In this document: one piece after another, positions 8,624 through 17,622 of the stretch
Layout of the letters: each line of letters starts with the position of its first letter
How positions within the stretch are numbered: position 1 is the stretch's first letter
Assembly: GCF_025376885.1 (NCBI RefSeq)
Contig: NZ_JAHUBR010000001.1
Coordinates: 1,054,001 to 1,118,000, forward strand
Origin: Pseudoruegeria sp. SHC-113
Lineage (GTDB): Bacteria > Pseudomonadota > Alphaproteobacteria > Rhodobacterales > Rhodobacteraceae
Direction of reading: 5' to 3'
DNA: 64,000 nt
Translations under genes and position numbers: made by a program
Notes under the pieces: generated by a model
Database searches by the model: none
What the model was told of the DNA's origin: nothing
Seen by the model: only the letters and a program-made list of their open reading frames with translations

Positions 8624-9640
8624 TTAAACTGGCGCAAGGCCCGCAAGGGCGCGGGCCTGCTCAACGTAGGCTTTTGGCACCGCGATCCCTTCGGCTTGCG
8701 CGCGGGCAAGAGTTTTGATGCGGCGGGTGCCGGGCAGCCGTGCGCCCTCGGCCCCTTCGATAAGCGACAGCAGCGCTTCAAGCCGGGTGGCAAAGCCAGC
8801 GGCGTCCGCAGGTTGCAGGGCCAGTAGGAACTGGCCCGCGCCGGGGGGCGGGCCGTCGGCGGTGAAGAAAGAGGAGATGCCGGGGCTGGCATTGGCCCCC
8901 GTGAAGCTGGCGGCGAGGATCTCGACCATCAGGGCAAGGGCCGTGCCCTTGGCCTCGCCGATGGGCAGCATCGTGCCCGTAAGCGCGGCCTCTGCATCCG
9001 TCGTCGGCTGGCCCTCGGCATCAAGCGCCCAGCCCTCGGGGATCGGCTGGCCGGATTTCTTCGCATGCATCACCTTGCCTCGCGCCACACGCGAGAGCGA
9101 CAGATCGATGACAAGCGGCGGCTTGCCGGGCCTTGGCACGGCGAAGGCGATGGGGTTGGTTCCGAACACCGGGGTTTTGGCCCCAAAAGGCGCCATGGCG
9201 GCGGGCGCATTGGCAACCATCAGCCCCACGAGCCCGGCCTGCGCGAGCTTCTCCACCTGCACGGACAGTGCGCCGCAATGGTGGGAGCGGCGGATGGCGA
9301 GCGAGGCGGTGCCTGCCGCCTGCGCGGCCTCGATCAAGGCGGTGATCCCGGCCTCAAGCGCGGGGTAGGCAAAGCCGTGGGCGGCGTCCACTTCCACCCG
9401 GCCGGGCGCGGTGCGCTGGCAAATGGGCACGGCTGCGCCATCGACCTTGCCCGTCTGAACCTGAGCCGCGTAATCCGCCAGCCGCGAGAACCCGTGGCCG
9501 ACCTGGCCCTCGGCCTCTGCCGCCACAAGCGCGCGCGCCACGGAGGCGGCGGCAGGTGCGGCCACGCCCACGCCCGCCAGAGCGCTGGCGATCAGCGCTT
9601 CGGCCTCGGCGAGCGAAAGGATCTCATGGCTTTCAGACAT
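8624..9640 (-). CDS. Malate/L-lactate (LDH2) family dehydrogenase, possible (R)-sulfolactate dehydrogenase
   Basis: NAD(P)-dependent 2-hydroxyacid dehydrogenase of 338 aa from ATG 9640; TTG 9646 is an alternative. LDH2 features are GHGFSRLADYAAQVQTGKV, IRRSHHCGALS (with the catalytic-type His pair), GTNPIAFAVPRPG and IDLSLSRVARGKVMHAKKSG. The ComC-type (R)-sulfolactate dehydrogenase belongs to this family. Lying directly behind suyB in a DHPS operon, it may interconvert sulfolactate and sulfopyruvate. That specificity is inferred from context only; malate, lactate or ureidoglycolate remain possible. Confidence 0.85.
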   Translation of the reverse strand: MSESHEILSLAEAEALIASALAGVGVAAPAAASVARALVAAEAEGQVGHGFSRLADYAAQVQTGKVDGAAVPICQRTAPGRVEVDAAHGFAYPALEAGITALIEAAQAAGTASLAIRRSHHCGALSVQVEKLAQAGLVGLMVANAPAAMAPFGAKTPVFGTNPIAFAVPRPGKPPLVIDLSLSRVARGKVMHAKKSGQPIPEGWALDAEGQPTTDAEAALTGTMLPIGEAKGTALALMVEILAASFTGANASPGISSFFTADGPPPGAGQFLLALQPADAAGFATRLEALLSLIEGAEGARLPGTRRIKTLARAQAEGIAVPKAYVEQARALAGLAPV

Positions 9641-9650
9641 CTTCAAAACT

Positions 9651-9683
9651 GCAGGCGGCCCGGGAAGGGGCCGGGCCGCCTGC
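9651..9683 (-). terminator. 13-bp perfect hairpin between suyB and the LDH2 gene
   Basis: GCAGGCGGCCCGG (9651-9663) pairs with CCGGGCCGCCTGC (9671-9683) around a 7-base loop. It lies 7 bases past the suyB stop and ahead of the LDH2 gene. No T-run follows, so it may be an attenuator or mRNA 3'-end stabiliser rather than a full terminator. Confidence 0.65.
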
Positions 9684-9689
9684 CACCCG

Positions 9690-10871
9690 TCAGGCGCTGC
9701 GGTAGAGCTTCGTCATCGAGAATTCCCGATGCCCGAGCGCCTCGGCGGCGGTGTTGCGGCCATTGGCGGTACGGCGGATCATCTCGATCAGCGCATCGCC
9801 GGCTTCATCGATGGTCATCTCGCGGCGCAGGATGCCGGAAACATCCACATCCACATGCTCACTCATGGTGCGCACCGTGCGCGGGTTGGCCGTGATCTTG
9901 ATCACCGGCACGATCGGGTTGCCGACCACGTTGCCCTGCCCGGTGGGGAAGGTGTGGATCACCGCCCCGCCCGCTGCCATCAGCGTGACGCATTCCGCCG
10001 CCGCCGAGGAGCTGTCCATGAAGTAGAGCCCCGCGCCGGATTGCGGCGCTTCGGCGGCATCGAGGATGTCGATGTACTGCGAGGTGCGGCCGATCTTTTC
10101 GAGGTTGCCAAGCGCCTTTTCTTCGATGGTGGTCAGGCCGCCTTCGATGTTGCCCTTGGTGGGCTGGCTGTCGGAGAGGTCATCGGTCTGGTGGGCGAAG
10201 ATCACATCGTCCTGATAGGCTTTCCACATCTTGTACCAGCGCTCGCCGACTTCCTCGTTGATCGCGCGCTTCTGGCAGATGTGCTCAGCGCCGGTGATCT
10301 CGGAGGTTTCGCCGAAGAAGCCGGTGATGCCTTCGGGCAGGAGCTTGTCGTACATGTTGCCCACGGTCGGGCAGGAGCCGAGGCCGGTGGTCGTGTCGCT
10401 CTCGCCGCATTTGGTGGAGACCCAAAGCTCGGAGATCGAGCATTCCTCGCGCTGCAGCTCGGTGGCCCAGTGGACGAAATCCTTCGCCGCCCAGCTGGCG
10501 CGGCGGATGGTTTCGAAATCGCCGTTCTGCTCGATGGAGAATTCCGCCACCGGCTTGCCCGTTTCGCGGATGCCATCGGCGATCCGCTTCGTCCAGCCCG
10601 GCTCGATGCCGATCACCACAACTGCGGCCACATTGGGGTTCGCGCCGGTGCCGATCATGGTGCGGAAGTGCAGCTCCAGATCCGCGCCGAATTGCAGGCG
10701 GCCATAGGCGTGGGGGATCGCCAGCGTGCCCTTCACGTTGTTGGCCACGGCCTCGCAGGCGGCGTTGGAAATATCGTCGACGGGAAGGATCACGACGTGG
10801 TTGCGCACGCCCACACGGCCGTTTTCACGCCGGAAACCCTTCACGGTGATGTTGGAGTATTTAGATGCCAT
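9690..10871 (-). CDS. suyB: UxaA-family lyase large subunit, probable (2R)-sulfolactate sulfo-lyase subunit beta
   Basis: 393 aa, the length of the altronate/galactarate dehydratase large domain. The start [20 protein letters not shown] and the later [19 protein letters not shown] and [12 protein letters not shown] blocks are typical of UxaA/GarD C-domains that bind a metal. SuyB cleaves (R)-sulfolactate to pyruvate and sulfite together with SuyA. The assignment rests on the split large/small arrangement, the small subunit next door and the HpsN/HpsOP/TRAP genes upstream. Altronate dehydratase is the alternative, but no uronate genes are nearby. Confidence 0.85.
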   Translation of the reverse strand: MASKYSNITVKGFRRENGRVGVRNHVVILPVDDISNAACEAVANNVKGTLAIPHAYGRLQFGADLELHFRTMIGTGANPNVAAVVVIGIEPGWTKRIADGIRETGKPVAEFSIEQNGDFETIRRASWAAKDFVHWATELQREECSISELWVSTKCGESDTTTGLGSCPTVGNMYDKLLPEGITGFFGETSEITGAEHICQKRAINEEVGERWYKMWKAYQDDVIFAHQTDDLSDSQPTKGNIEGGLTTIEEKALGNLEKIGRTSQYIDILDAAEAPQSGAGLYFMDSSSAAAECVTLMAAGGAVIHTFPTGQGNVVGNPIVPVIKITANPRTVRTMSEHVDVDVSGILRREMTIDEAGDALIEMIRRTANGRNTAAEALGHREFSMTKLYRSA

Positions 10872-10883
10872 CAGATCGGCTCC

Positions 10884-11174
10884 TTACCAGCGTTTCGTTT
10901 TGCAGTTGTGGGTGTGGACGTGGCCGCCTTTGGGGATGTCGGCGATGATCTTGCCGATGTCCTCGCCGTATTTCGTGGCGGTGTCGCCGTTCTTCAGATC
11001 CTTCAGCGCGATCTTGTGGCCGATCGGCACATCGGCCCCGGCGGTGAGGCGGAAGGTGGAATTGTCATGCGTCACGCAGCACAGCATGTCCGTGCCCGCG
11101 GTCAGCCCTTCCACCACGACGACACCGACGTTGTCGGCATGTTCGTGGACGAGCAGGTGGGGGATTTCAGCCAT
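10884..11174 (-). CDS. suyA: UxaA-family lyase small (SAF) subunit, probable (2R)-sulfolactate sulfo-lyase subunit alpha
   Basis: 96-aa SAF-domain protein. IPIGHKIAL-type core (here VPIGHKIALKDLKNGD), KYGEDIG, and the His-rich end GGHVHTHNCKTKRW match the small subunit of split altronate dehydratase/SuyAB enzymes. It lies 12 bases upstream of suyB and 11 bases after the dehydrogenase gene, so the three are translated together. It acts in the cytoplasm in C-S bond cleavage that releases sulfite. Confidence 0.87.
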   Translation of the reverse strand: MAEIPHLLVHEHADNVGVVVVEGLTAGTDMLCCVTHDNSTFRLTAGADVPIGHKIALKDLKNGDTATKYGEDIGKIIADIPKGGHVHTHNCKTKRW

Positions 11175-11185
11175 TGATGGTCTCC

Positions 11186-12178
11186 TCAGGCGTCAGGTTT
11201 GAGAATGATCTTCGGGGCCGCTGTGCGGCCCGCTCGGATGTCGGCGAAGGCGGAAGCGCCTTCGGAAAGGGGGCGGCGTTCGACCCAGTCAAGCGGGCCG
11301 AGACGGCCGTCAAACATCGCTTGCGCGCAGTCGCGGAAATCCTGCGCGGTGTAAGTATAGGTGCCGGTAAACGTGATCTCCTGCAGAGTCATGCGGCGGA
11401 TATCGAGCCCGCCTTCGGACGAGCCGAGGCCGATATGCACGATGATGCCGCCGGGGCGGGCTGCCGCCGAGGCCGCCGCGCGGGTGGGGGCGATGCCGAC
11501 GCCATCCACGATCACGTCATAATGGCGCTGGGTGGCGGCCTCCGCCTTTATCACGGTGACCCCGCAACGCTCGCTCAGGTAGCGGGCGCGCGCGAGGTTG
11601 GGTTCCACGAGGCGGACGTCGGTGATGCCTTGGGCCATCAGGCTCAGAGCCGCGCCAAGGCCGATGGCCCCGCCGCCGAAGACAAGCGCCCGCGCGCCGT
11701 CCCGCGCGCCGGCAGGGTGCGCCCGTGCGATGCGGGCGGCGTGCCAGCCGCAGGCGATGGGCTCCGCCAACGCCGCCTGATCGGGGGAGATGTGATCGGG
11801 CACCGCCACGAGGTTGCGCTCGGGGAGCGCGACCCATTCGGCAAAGCCTCCTTCGCGCGGCGGCATGGAGATGATCTGACGCTCCGGGCAGAGGTTGTCC
11901 TGCCCGGCCTTGCAGGCCCGGCATGTGCCGCAGGTGACGAGCGGGTTGATCGTCACGCGCTGGCGGCTGCCATCGGGCATCTCCGCCACACCGGCCACCT
12001 CATGGCCAAGGATCAGCGGGGCCGGGCGGCGCTCGTCATGGCCGAGAAAGGCATGCATGTCGGAGCCGCAGATGCCCGCGCTTTCCACGCGCACCGGCAC
12101 CTCGCCCGCCTTGTGAGACGGCGGCAGAACATCCCGGATTTCAAGGCTCTCGGGGCCGGTATAGACAAGCGCTTTCAT
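11186..12178 (-). CDS. hpsP: Zinc-dependent medium-chain dehydrogenase, probable DHPS 2-dehydrogenase (HpsP type)
   Basis: MDR family, 330 aa. Catalytic zinc site GICGSDMHA and GHEVAG; structural zinc site with four Cys in CGTCRACKAGQDNLC; Rossmann motif GGGAIGLGA. It overlaps the SDR gene by 4 bases. In known DHPS pathways two dehydrogenases act at C2 to convert one DHPS enantiomer to the other before HpsN; one is of this type. Which of the pair corresponds to HpsO or HpsP is from memory of the described clusters and could be swapped. The enzyme class itself is certain. Confidence 0.8.
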   Translation of the reverse strand: MKALVYTGPESLEIRDVLPPSHKAGEVPVRVESAGICGSDMHAFLGHDERRPAPLILGHEVAGVAEMPDGSRQRVTINPLVTCGTCRACKAGQDNLCPERQIISMPPREGGFAEWVALPERNLVAVPDHISPDQAALAEPIACGWHAARIARAHPAGARDGARALVFGGGAIGLGAALSLMAQGITDVRLVEPNLARARYLSERCGVTVIKAEAATQRHYDVIVDGVGIAPTRAAASAAARPGGIIVHIGLGSSEGGLDIRRMTLQEITFTGTYTYTAQDFRDCAQAMFDGRLGPLDWVERRPLSEGASAFADIRAGRTAAPKIILKPDA

Positions 12179-12960
12179 TTCGCGGTGAACCCCCCATCAA
12201 CCATGAGCACCTGCCCCGTCACGTAGCGGGAGGCCTCGGAGCAGAGAAACAGAAGCGGGCCGTCGAGATCTTCGGGCACGCCATTGCGGCCCACGCAGGT
12301 TTGGGCGGCGTTGCGGGCGGCACGGGCTTCATCGGAGAAGACGGCCGCCGTGAGTTCGGTCGGGAAGAACCCCGGCGCGATGGCATTGGCGGTGATGCCC
12401 CGGCCAGACCACGCCTCGGCCATGGCCCGCGTCATCTGCGCCACGCCGCCCTTGCTCGCGCCATAGGCGATGCCGCCGGGAAAGGCGCGGAAGGATTGCA
12501 GGGACGCGAAATTCACGATGCGGCCCCAGCCTTTCTCCGCCATCGCAGGCGCAAACGCCTGGCTCAGGAAGAAAGGGGCGGAGAGGTTGACGGCGAGCGT
12601 CGCTTCCCAGCCCTCAGGCGTGACGTCATCGGCGGCCTGCCGGGTGTTGAGCCCGGCGGCATGGACCAGAATATCCGGCGCACCAAAGGGTGCCGCAATG
12701 CGGGCGACAAGATCCGCGCGCTTTGCGGGATCCGCCACATCGCCCGCTACGGCGGCGCGTTTGCCGGAGCCTTCGGCGCAGAAAGCCTGAAGCGCCTCTT
12801 CGCGCCGCGCCACGGCCACCACGGAGGCCCCGGCGGCTGCCAGAACCTCGGCGGCGCGCCGCCCCAGCCCGGAGCTGGCCCCGGTGACGCAGGCCACCCG
12901 GCCCGCGACCGAGAACAGCGGCGCATCCGCCACCGGGGAAGGGGCGGCGTGACTATTCAT
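12175..12960 (-). CDS. hpsO: SDR dehydrogenase, probable DHPS 2-dehydrogenase (HpsO type)
   Basis: Classical SDR of 261 aa. TGASSGLG cofactor motif, HAAGLN in place of NNAG, the catalytic Ser in NFASLQS and YGASKGG (Tyr and Lys), then a PG motif (NAIAPGFFPTEL) and the VTGQVLMVDGGFTAK end. It overlaps hpsN by 8 bases upstream and the zinc dehydrogenase by 4 bases downstream, so it is tightly coupled to both. Proposed role: the second C2 dehydrogenase of DHPS racemisation. The exact stereospecificity is not visible. Confidence 0.8.
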   Translation of the reverse strand: MNSHAAPSPVADAPLFSVAGRVACVTGASSGLGRRAAEVLAAAGASVVAVARREEALQAFCAEGSGKRAAVAGDVADPAKRADLVARIAAPFGAPDILVHAAGLNTRQAADDVTPEGWEATLAVNLSAPFFLSQAFAPAMAEKGWGRIVNFASLQSFRAFPGGIAYGASKGGVAQMTRAMAEAWSGRGITANAIAPGFFPTELTAAVFSDEARAARNAAQTCVGRNGVPEDLDGPLLFLCSEASRYVTGQVLMVDGGFTAK

Positions 12961-14260
12961 TGGCCGACAGATCGAAGGTTTCGTCGGGGAAGTATTTCTT
13001 CAGCCGGATGTCGGCTGTGCGGGCGTGGCCCTCCATGCCTTCCAGCCGCGAAATCCGCGCAGTGGCTTCGGCCACGGGCTTGGCCCCTTCGCGGGTGGCG
13101 CGCTGCCAAGTGACGATCTTCATGTATTTGTGCACCGACAGGCCGCCGGTGTAGCTGGCCGCGCCCGAGGTGGGCAACACGTGGTTGGTGCCGGAGGCCT
13201 TGTCGCCAAAGGCAACGGTGGTTTCTTCGCCAAGGAAAAGCGAGCCGTAGCAGGAGAGGCGGTCGAGCCACCAATCCAGATCCTCGGCCTGCACGGTGAG
13301 GTGCTCCGGCGCGTAATCGTCAGAAGTGGCGGCCATTTCCTCGCGGTCGGCGCAGAGGATCACCTCGGCGTAGTCGCGCCAAGCGGCGGTGGCGTTTTCG
13401 CGGTTCACCTCTGGAAGATCCGCAATCAGCAGCGGCACGAGGCGCATCACCTCTTCGGCGAGCTGGCGGTCATCCGTCACCAGCCAGACCGGCGAGTTGT
13501 AGCCATGCTCGGCTTGGCCCACCAGATCGGCGGCCACGATCATCGGATCAGCCGCACCATCGGCCAGCACGAGGCTGTCGGTCGGCCCGGCGATCATGTC
13601 GATGCCGACACGGCCAAAGAGCATCCGCTTGGCTTCGGCCACGAATTGGTTGCCGGGGCCGACGAGGATATTGGCCTTGGGCAGGCCAAAGAGGCCGAAG
13701 GTCATCGCGGCGACGCCCTGAACGCCCCCCATGGCCATGATCTTGTCCGCGCCGCAGACATGGGCGGCGTAGATGATAGCGGGCGCGATGCCCACGCCGG
13801 GGCGGGGCGGGGAGGCGGCCACGATGTGTTTGCAGCCCGCAACTTTTGCCGTCGTCACCGTCATGATCGCGCTGGCGATATGGCTGTAGCGCCCGCCGGG
13901 CACGTAGCAGCCCGCCGCATGCACGGGGATGGCCTTCTGGCCGGCGATCAGGCCGGGTACGACCTCGACCTCGAAGTTGCCCACTGTCGAAAGCTGCGCT
14001 TCGGCAAATTTCTTCACGTTGGCGTGGGAGAACTCGATGTCCCGGCGCAGCTGCTCCGGCACCAGCGCGGCGGCGGCGGCGATGGTCTCTTCCGACAGCA
14101 GGATCTCGCCCTCGTAGCGGTCGAACTTCTGCGCGTATTCCAAGGCTTTGGCGTCGCCGCCGGCCTCGATGTCGTCAAGGATGTCGCGGACGATCTTCTT
14201 GGTTTCAGACGCATCGCTCTTGGAGGTCAGCGTGGCTTTTTTCAGATACTCTCTCGGCAT
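12953..14260 (-). CDS. hpsN: Sulfopropanediol 3-dehydrogenase (HpsN), histidinol-dehydrogenase fold
   Basis: 435 aa, homologous to HisD. NAD-dependent two-step oxidation of (R)-DHPS to (R)-sulfolactate in the cytoplasm. The HisD zinc and catalytic residues are all present: Gln249 and His252 in GQAEHGYNS, Glu319-His320 in APEHL, Asp353 in GDKASGTNH and His412 in GMEGHA. No other histidine genes are near. The neighbours TRAP importer, two dehydrogenases and SuyAB make HpsN far more likely than HisD. It follows the TRAP large-subunit gene by 10 bases in the same operon. Confidence 0.9.
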   Translation of the reverse strand: MPREYLKKATLTSKSDASETKKIVRDILDDIEAGGDAKALEYAQKFDRYEGEILLSEETIAAAAALVPEQLRRDIEFSHANVKKFAEAQLSTVGNFEVEVVPGLIAGQKAIPVHAAGCYVPGGRYSHIASAIMTVTTAKVAGCKHIVAASPPRPGVGIAPAIIYAAHVCGADKIMAMGGVQGVAAMTFGLFGLPKANILVGPGNQFVAEAKRMLFGRVGIDMIAGPTDSLVLADGAADPMIVAADLVGQAEHGYNSPVWLVTDDRQLAEEVMRLVPLLIADLPEVNRENATAAWRDYAEVILCADREEMAATSDDYAPEHLTVQAEDLDWWLDRLSCYGSLFLGEETTVAFGDKASGTNHVLPTSGAASYTGGLSVHKYMKIVTWQRATREGAKPVAEATARISRLEGMEGHARTADIRLKKYFPDETFDLSANE

Positions 14261-14269
14261 GGCAGGGCC

Positions 14270-15598
14270 CTACTTGTAGATGTCTGGAAGGAGGATGGTG
14301 GAGATCGTGGGCACGTAGGCGATGAAAAGGGTGACCACGAGCATGAAGAAAACGAAGGGGATGGCGCGGTAGGCGATCTTGAGGATCGATTCCCCGGTGA
14401 TCCCGGCCACCACGAAGAGGTTCAGCCCCAAGGGTGGCGTGATGAAGCCGACACCCAGTGCGGTGATCATCATGATGCAGAACTGGATCTCGTTCATGCC
14501 GATGTCATCGGCCAGGGGTTTGAGGATCGGCGCGAGGATCACGATGTTGGGCGTGGTTTCCATCACGCAGCCCGCTGCGATCAGGATGCCCACCATCATG
14601 AGGATCAGCACCAACGGCTCGTCGCTCACCGAAGTGGCGGCGGCCACGAAGCCTTGCGGCACGCCGATGATGGCAAGCGCCTCGGCCAGCGGGGCGGAGA
14701 AGGCGATGATCGGCAGGATCACCCCGTTCACTTTTGCGGACGAAACGAGCATCGCCGGGAAATCGCTCAGACGCAGGGTGCCGAGGATGAAGCCCATGAT
14801 GATCGTCACCACAACGGCGGTGGCCCCGGCTTCCGTCGGCGTCAGGCGGCCGGAGAAAATGCCGTAGAAGATGATGCCGGGCACGAGGAAGGCATACCAG
14901 CCGGATTTCAGCGCCGTTCCGAGGCGGGAGAAATACTCAGCCATGCTGATGTTGCCACCGCCTTCCCAGCCCTTGAGCCGGTTCATGATGATGTTGGTGG
15001 CAAGGATCGACAGCAGGATGGCGATGCCCGGGATCAGCGCGGCGAGGAACAGCGTGGAGGCCGATATGCCCAGCACGAGGCCGATGATGATATAGGCGAT
15101 GGAGGGGGGGATCAGGATGCCGGTACAGGCACCTGCCGCAACCAGCGCACAGGCGTAGGGGCGGGGGTAGCCCGATTCCACCAGCCGGTCGATCGTCATC
15201 CGGCCCACGGCGGCGGCCCCGGCGGCGTCAGAGCCCGAGATCGCGGCGAACATGCCGCAGACCAGCACCGTGGCCGAGCCGAAGCCACCCTTGGCGAATT
15301 GGGTGAGCGCTTCCGCCACATCAAGGAATTTTCGACTGAGCCCGGTGCGCACCAGCACGTCGCCCGTCAGGATGAAGAGCGGCACGGCGGTGAGTGCGAA
15401 GAAATCGATGCCGGAGAACAGCTTCTCGCCCACGAGGCTCAAGGGGAGCGCGCCGGACCAGACCAGCATCAGGATCGCAGAGGAGCCGATGGCGGCCCAG
15501 ACGGGCACGGCAAGCGCCACGAGAAGCACGAAGAGGATGACGGGGCCGTAGAAATCCCAGCCAAGGACAACGGATTGATCGAGTTGGTTCCAGAGCAT
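14270..15598 (-). CDS. TRAP transporter large permease subunit (DctM type)
   Basis: 442-aa polytopic inner-membrane protein, the ion-coupled transport subunit. Hydrophobic segments fill most of the chain; family blocks seen are LFILTGDVLVRTGLSRK, GFGSATVLVCGMFAAISGSDAAGAAAVG, GYPRPYACALVAAGACTGILIPPS and MMITALGVGFITPPLGLNLFV. With the small subunit and the binding protein upstream it makes a DctPQM importer. By context it imports DHPS, as the hpsKLM genes do in described clusters. Confidence 0.95.
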   Translation of the reverse strand: MLWNQLDQSVVLGWDFYGPVILFVLLVALAVPVWAAIGSSAILMLVWSGALPLSLVGEKLFSGIDFFALTAVPLFILTGDVLVRTGLSRKFLDVAEALTQFAKGGFGSATVLVCGMFAAISGSDAAGAAAVGRMTIDRLVESGYPRPYACALVAAGACTGILIPPSIAYIIIGLVLGISASTLFLAALIPGIAILLSILATNIIMNRLKGWEGGGNISMAEYFSRLGTALKSGWYAFLVPGIIFYGIFSGRLTPTEAGATAVVVTIIMGFILGTLRLSDFPAMLVSSAKVNGVILPIIAFSAPLAEALAIIGVPQGFVAAATSVSDEPLVLILMMVGILIAAGCVMETTPNIVILAPILKPLADDIGMNEIQFCIMMITALGVGFITPPLGLNLFVVAGITGESILKIAYRAIPFVFFMLVVTLFIAYVPTISTILLPDIYK

Positions 15599-15609
15599 GG
15601 CTTTCCTCC

Positions 15610-16122
15610 TCAGTCGAACAGCTTGTCGCCTTCGTAGACGGGGCGACCCGCACGAAGGTCCGCGAGATCGCGGAGGATGGATTGGATGAGGCGCAAGAGC
15701 ACCAGCGCGAAGCCCAGCGGCACGGCCATCAGGAACCAGACGCGGCTGATGCGCAGCCCGTCGGTGACGGAGCCGAACTTGGCGGAGACATGCACGGTTT
15801 CGTAGGAGTAGTAGAGCGCGACGACCGAGACGGCGACCATCACGAAATCCCCGAAGAGGTAGATCAGCGCCTTAACGCGCGGGCTGACGTAATGCAGGAT
15901 CACGTCGATCCGGATATGGCCCCGTTCCTTGACGGCGGCGGCGGCCCCGATCCAGGCCAGATAGATGAAGGAGTAGCGCACGATCTCCTCGCCCCAGATC
16001 GAGGAATAGGAGAGCAGTTCGCGCCGCAGCACTTCGATGAACATCGTCGCCACGAGCATCGTGTAGAAGATGAGCAAGAGCCATCGCTCGGCATTCCGGT
16101 TGAGGGTTTGCAGAACTTGCAT
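15610..16122 (-). CDS. TRAP transporter small permease subunit (DctQ type)
   Basis: 170 aa with four predicted membrane segments. The family block EEIVRYSFIYLAWIGAAAAVKERGHIRIDV is followed by RVWFLMAVPLGFALVLLRL. It sits between the binding protein and the large permease, 11 bases ahead of the latter. It works with the large subunit and probably has a structural or docking role in DHPS import. Confidence 0.93.
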   Translation of the reverse strand: MQVLQTLNRNAERWLLLIFYTMLVATMFIEVLRRELLSYSSIWGEEIVRYSFIYLAWIGAAAAVKERGHIRIDVILHYVSPRVKALIYLFGDFVMVAVSVVALYYSYETVHVSAKFGSVTDGLRISRVWFLMAVPLGFALVLLRLIQSILRDLADLRAGRPVYEGDKLFD

Positions 16123-16197
16123 CCGTCACATCCTTCCCGTGCGCTGGCTTTGAACGGCCTGCGGCGATGCTGGTTTCAAGAGGGGTTTCAAGGGGTT

Positions 16198-16222
16198 GGC
16201 AGGGCGGGGGTACCGCCCTGCC
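16198..16222 (-). terminator. Hairpin after the TRAP binding-protein gene
   Basis: GGCAGGGCGG (16198-16207) pairs perfectly with CCGCCCTGCC (16213-16222) with a 5-base loop. It lies 9 bases past the binding-protein stop and ahead of the permease genes. The position suggests an mRNA stabiliser or partial terminator that gives more binding protein than permease. Confidence 0.65.
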
Positions 16223-16230
16223 GCAGTGTA

Positions 16231-17376
16231 TCAGGCGTCGTGGACGTAGTAGCGGCCCATGGTGCCCGCGGCCTCTTCGAGCTTGGCGAAGGTCTCCATC
16301 GAGCCGGCAAGCTCCACTTTGAACTCGTCCCACTCGGAGCGCTGGAAGCCACCGGCCTCTTTCCACTCACCGAGCTGATCTTCGCTCAGGGAATGGAATT
16401 CCACGCCGGCCTTCACCAGCTCGGCCATGGCATAGGCGCGGGCGGAGGGCACTTTGGCGAGGTTCTGGTGGGCGGTTAGCTCACCGGCGAATTCCACGCC
16501 TTCCTGCACGTCAGCGGGCAGCGAGTTGAACCACTCGAGGTTCATCGAGTAGATCTGGCTGTCCGGCACGGCCTGCGTGAAGGTGACGTGGCTCAGGATG
16601 TCCTTGAAGCCAAAGACGTAGAGCGCGCCGACGGAGGGATCGAGCGCATCGGCCACGCCCTGCTTGATGGCAGACGGCGTTTCGCCCCATGCCACCGGCG
16701 TCGGGTTGGCGCCGACCATGCGGTAGTATTGCTGCAGCATCTTGGAGCCCGGCACGCGGAACTTCACCCCGGCCATATCGCCCGGCGTGATGACGGCATC
16801 GCCGCCCTTGCGCACGGCCACGACGCGCGGATCGATGTTGATGTAGAACAGCGCCTTGAAGCCTGCGGCTTCGATCTTGGGGTGCACTTCGCTCTTCCAG
16901 GCGTCAGAGGTGACGAGGTTGGTGAAGCGCTGGTTGGAGCCGCAGAAGTAGGGCATGTTGATCAGGTCGGCTGCGCTCGCGTAGGGCGCGAAGTTCGACA
17001 GCGAGTGCTGGGCGCATTGGATCGTGCCGGCCTGCACCGCCTGCACCAGCGCACCGCCCGCGCCGAGCTGGCCGCCGGGGGCGAGCTTGACGTAGATCTT
17101 GCCGTTGGTGGCATTCTGGATGTTTTCTTTCAGATCCAGCTGCATGATCGGGTAGCTGCGGGACGCGCCCAGCACATAGGCCGTGGCGATGGTCATCACG
17201 TGGTCAGCGGCGGCTTCGCGCTCGCTCTCTTCCTTGGCGGTCTGGGCCACCGCTTCGGTGGACCACAGCATGCCACCTGCACCGGCCACAACAGCTGCTG
17301 TAAAGCCGCCAGTGCTGGCGAGTTTCAGAAAGTTGCGGCGCTCCAGCGACGCGATCTCGCGTTTTTCACGATCCAT
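16231..17376 (-). CDS. TRAP transporter substrate-binding protein (DctP type)
   Basis: 381 aa from ATG 17376, chosen because a GGGAGG site precedes it; a much longer frame upstream is spurious. The N-terminus has an RRNFLKLAS Tat-like signal followed by an Ala/Val/Gly-rich core ending near AVAQ. The mature part holds DctP features such as GPGG-like KLAPGGQLGAGGALVQAVQAG and GVKFRVPGSKMLQQYYRMVGANPTPVAWGE, which contains the binding-site Arg. It captures the substrate in the periplasm, by context DHPS. Confidence 0.93.
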   Translation of the reverse strand: MDREKREIASLERRNFLKLASTGGFTAAVVAGAGGMLWSTEAVAQTAKEESEREAAADHVMTIATAYVLGASRSYPIMQLDLKENIQNATNGKIYVKLAPGGQLGAGGALVQAVQAGTIQCAQHSLSNFAPYASAADLINMPYFCGSNQRFTNLVTSDAWKSEVHPKIEAAGFKALFYINIDPRVVAVRKGGDAVITPGDMAGVKFRVPGSKMLQQYYRMVGANPTPVAWGETPSAIKQGVADALDPSVGALYVFGFKDILSHVTFTQAVPDSQIYSMNLEWFNSLPADVQEGVEFAGELTAHQNLAKVPSARAYAMAELVKAGVEFHSLSEDQLGEWKEAGGFQRSEWDEFKVELAGSMETFAKLEEAAGTMGRYYVHDA

Positions 17377-17396
17377 GTTTTCCTCCCTAGAATGGT

Positions 17397-17588
17397 TCAT
17401 GAGTGGTTGTCGTTCTTGGATTTCTCGGCTGACTCGCGCCGCAGGATCTCGATCACAAAGACGATCGTTGCGGCGAAGAGTGTCAGCATCTCGCCAACGT
17501 CGCTCATGAACTGCGCGCCACCGAAGGCGCCGAGCAGAACGTTTGCGAGGTAGATCGCGAATATCGCGGCGGCCAGTAACAGAATCAC
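17397..17588 (-). CDS. 63-aa two-helix membrane protein leading the TRAP/hps operon
   Basis: A GTG start at 17588 is preceded by GGGAGG at the right distance. The protein has two hydrophobic segments (about residues 2-23 and 31-47) and a charged, Asn/Lys-rich tail. It is the first gene after the promoter, 20 bases ahead of the binding protein. No family recognised; it could be an accessory to the TRAP transporter or a regulatory leader peptide. Its ribosome site and position argue that it is real. Confidence 0.65.
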   Translation of the reverse strand: MILLLAAAIFAIYLANVLLGAFGGAQFMSDVGEMLTLFAATIVFVIEILRRESAEKSKNDNHS

Positions 17589-17622
17589 GGGTGAGTCCTC
17601 CCTTCACTCTGATTCCCTGAGA

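Noticed and set aside
12953-14260. Histidinol dehydrogenase of histidine biosynthesis
   Set aside because: No other his genes are near, while TRAP, two C2-dehydrogenases and SuyAB are. HpsN fits better.
13025-15637. Long open frame of 870 codons on the plus strand opposite hpsN and the TRAP permease
   Set aside because: It is antisense to well-supported genes, is His/Arg/Asp-rich with no domain, and arises from high-GC codon bias.
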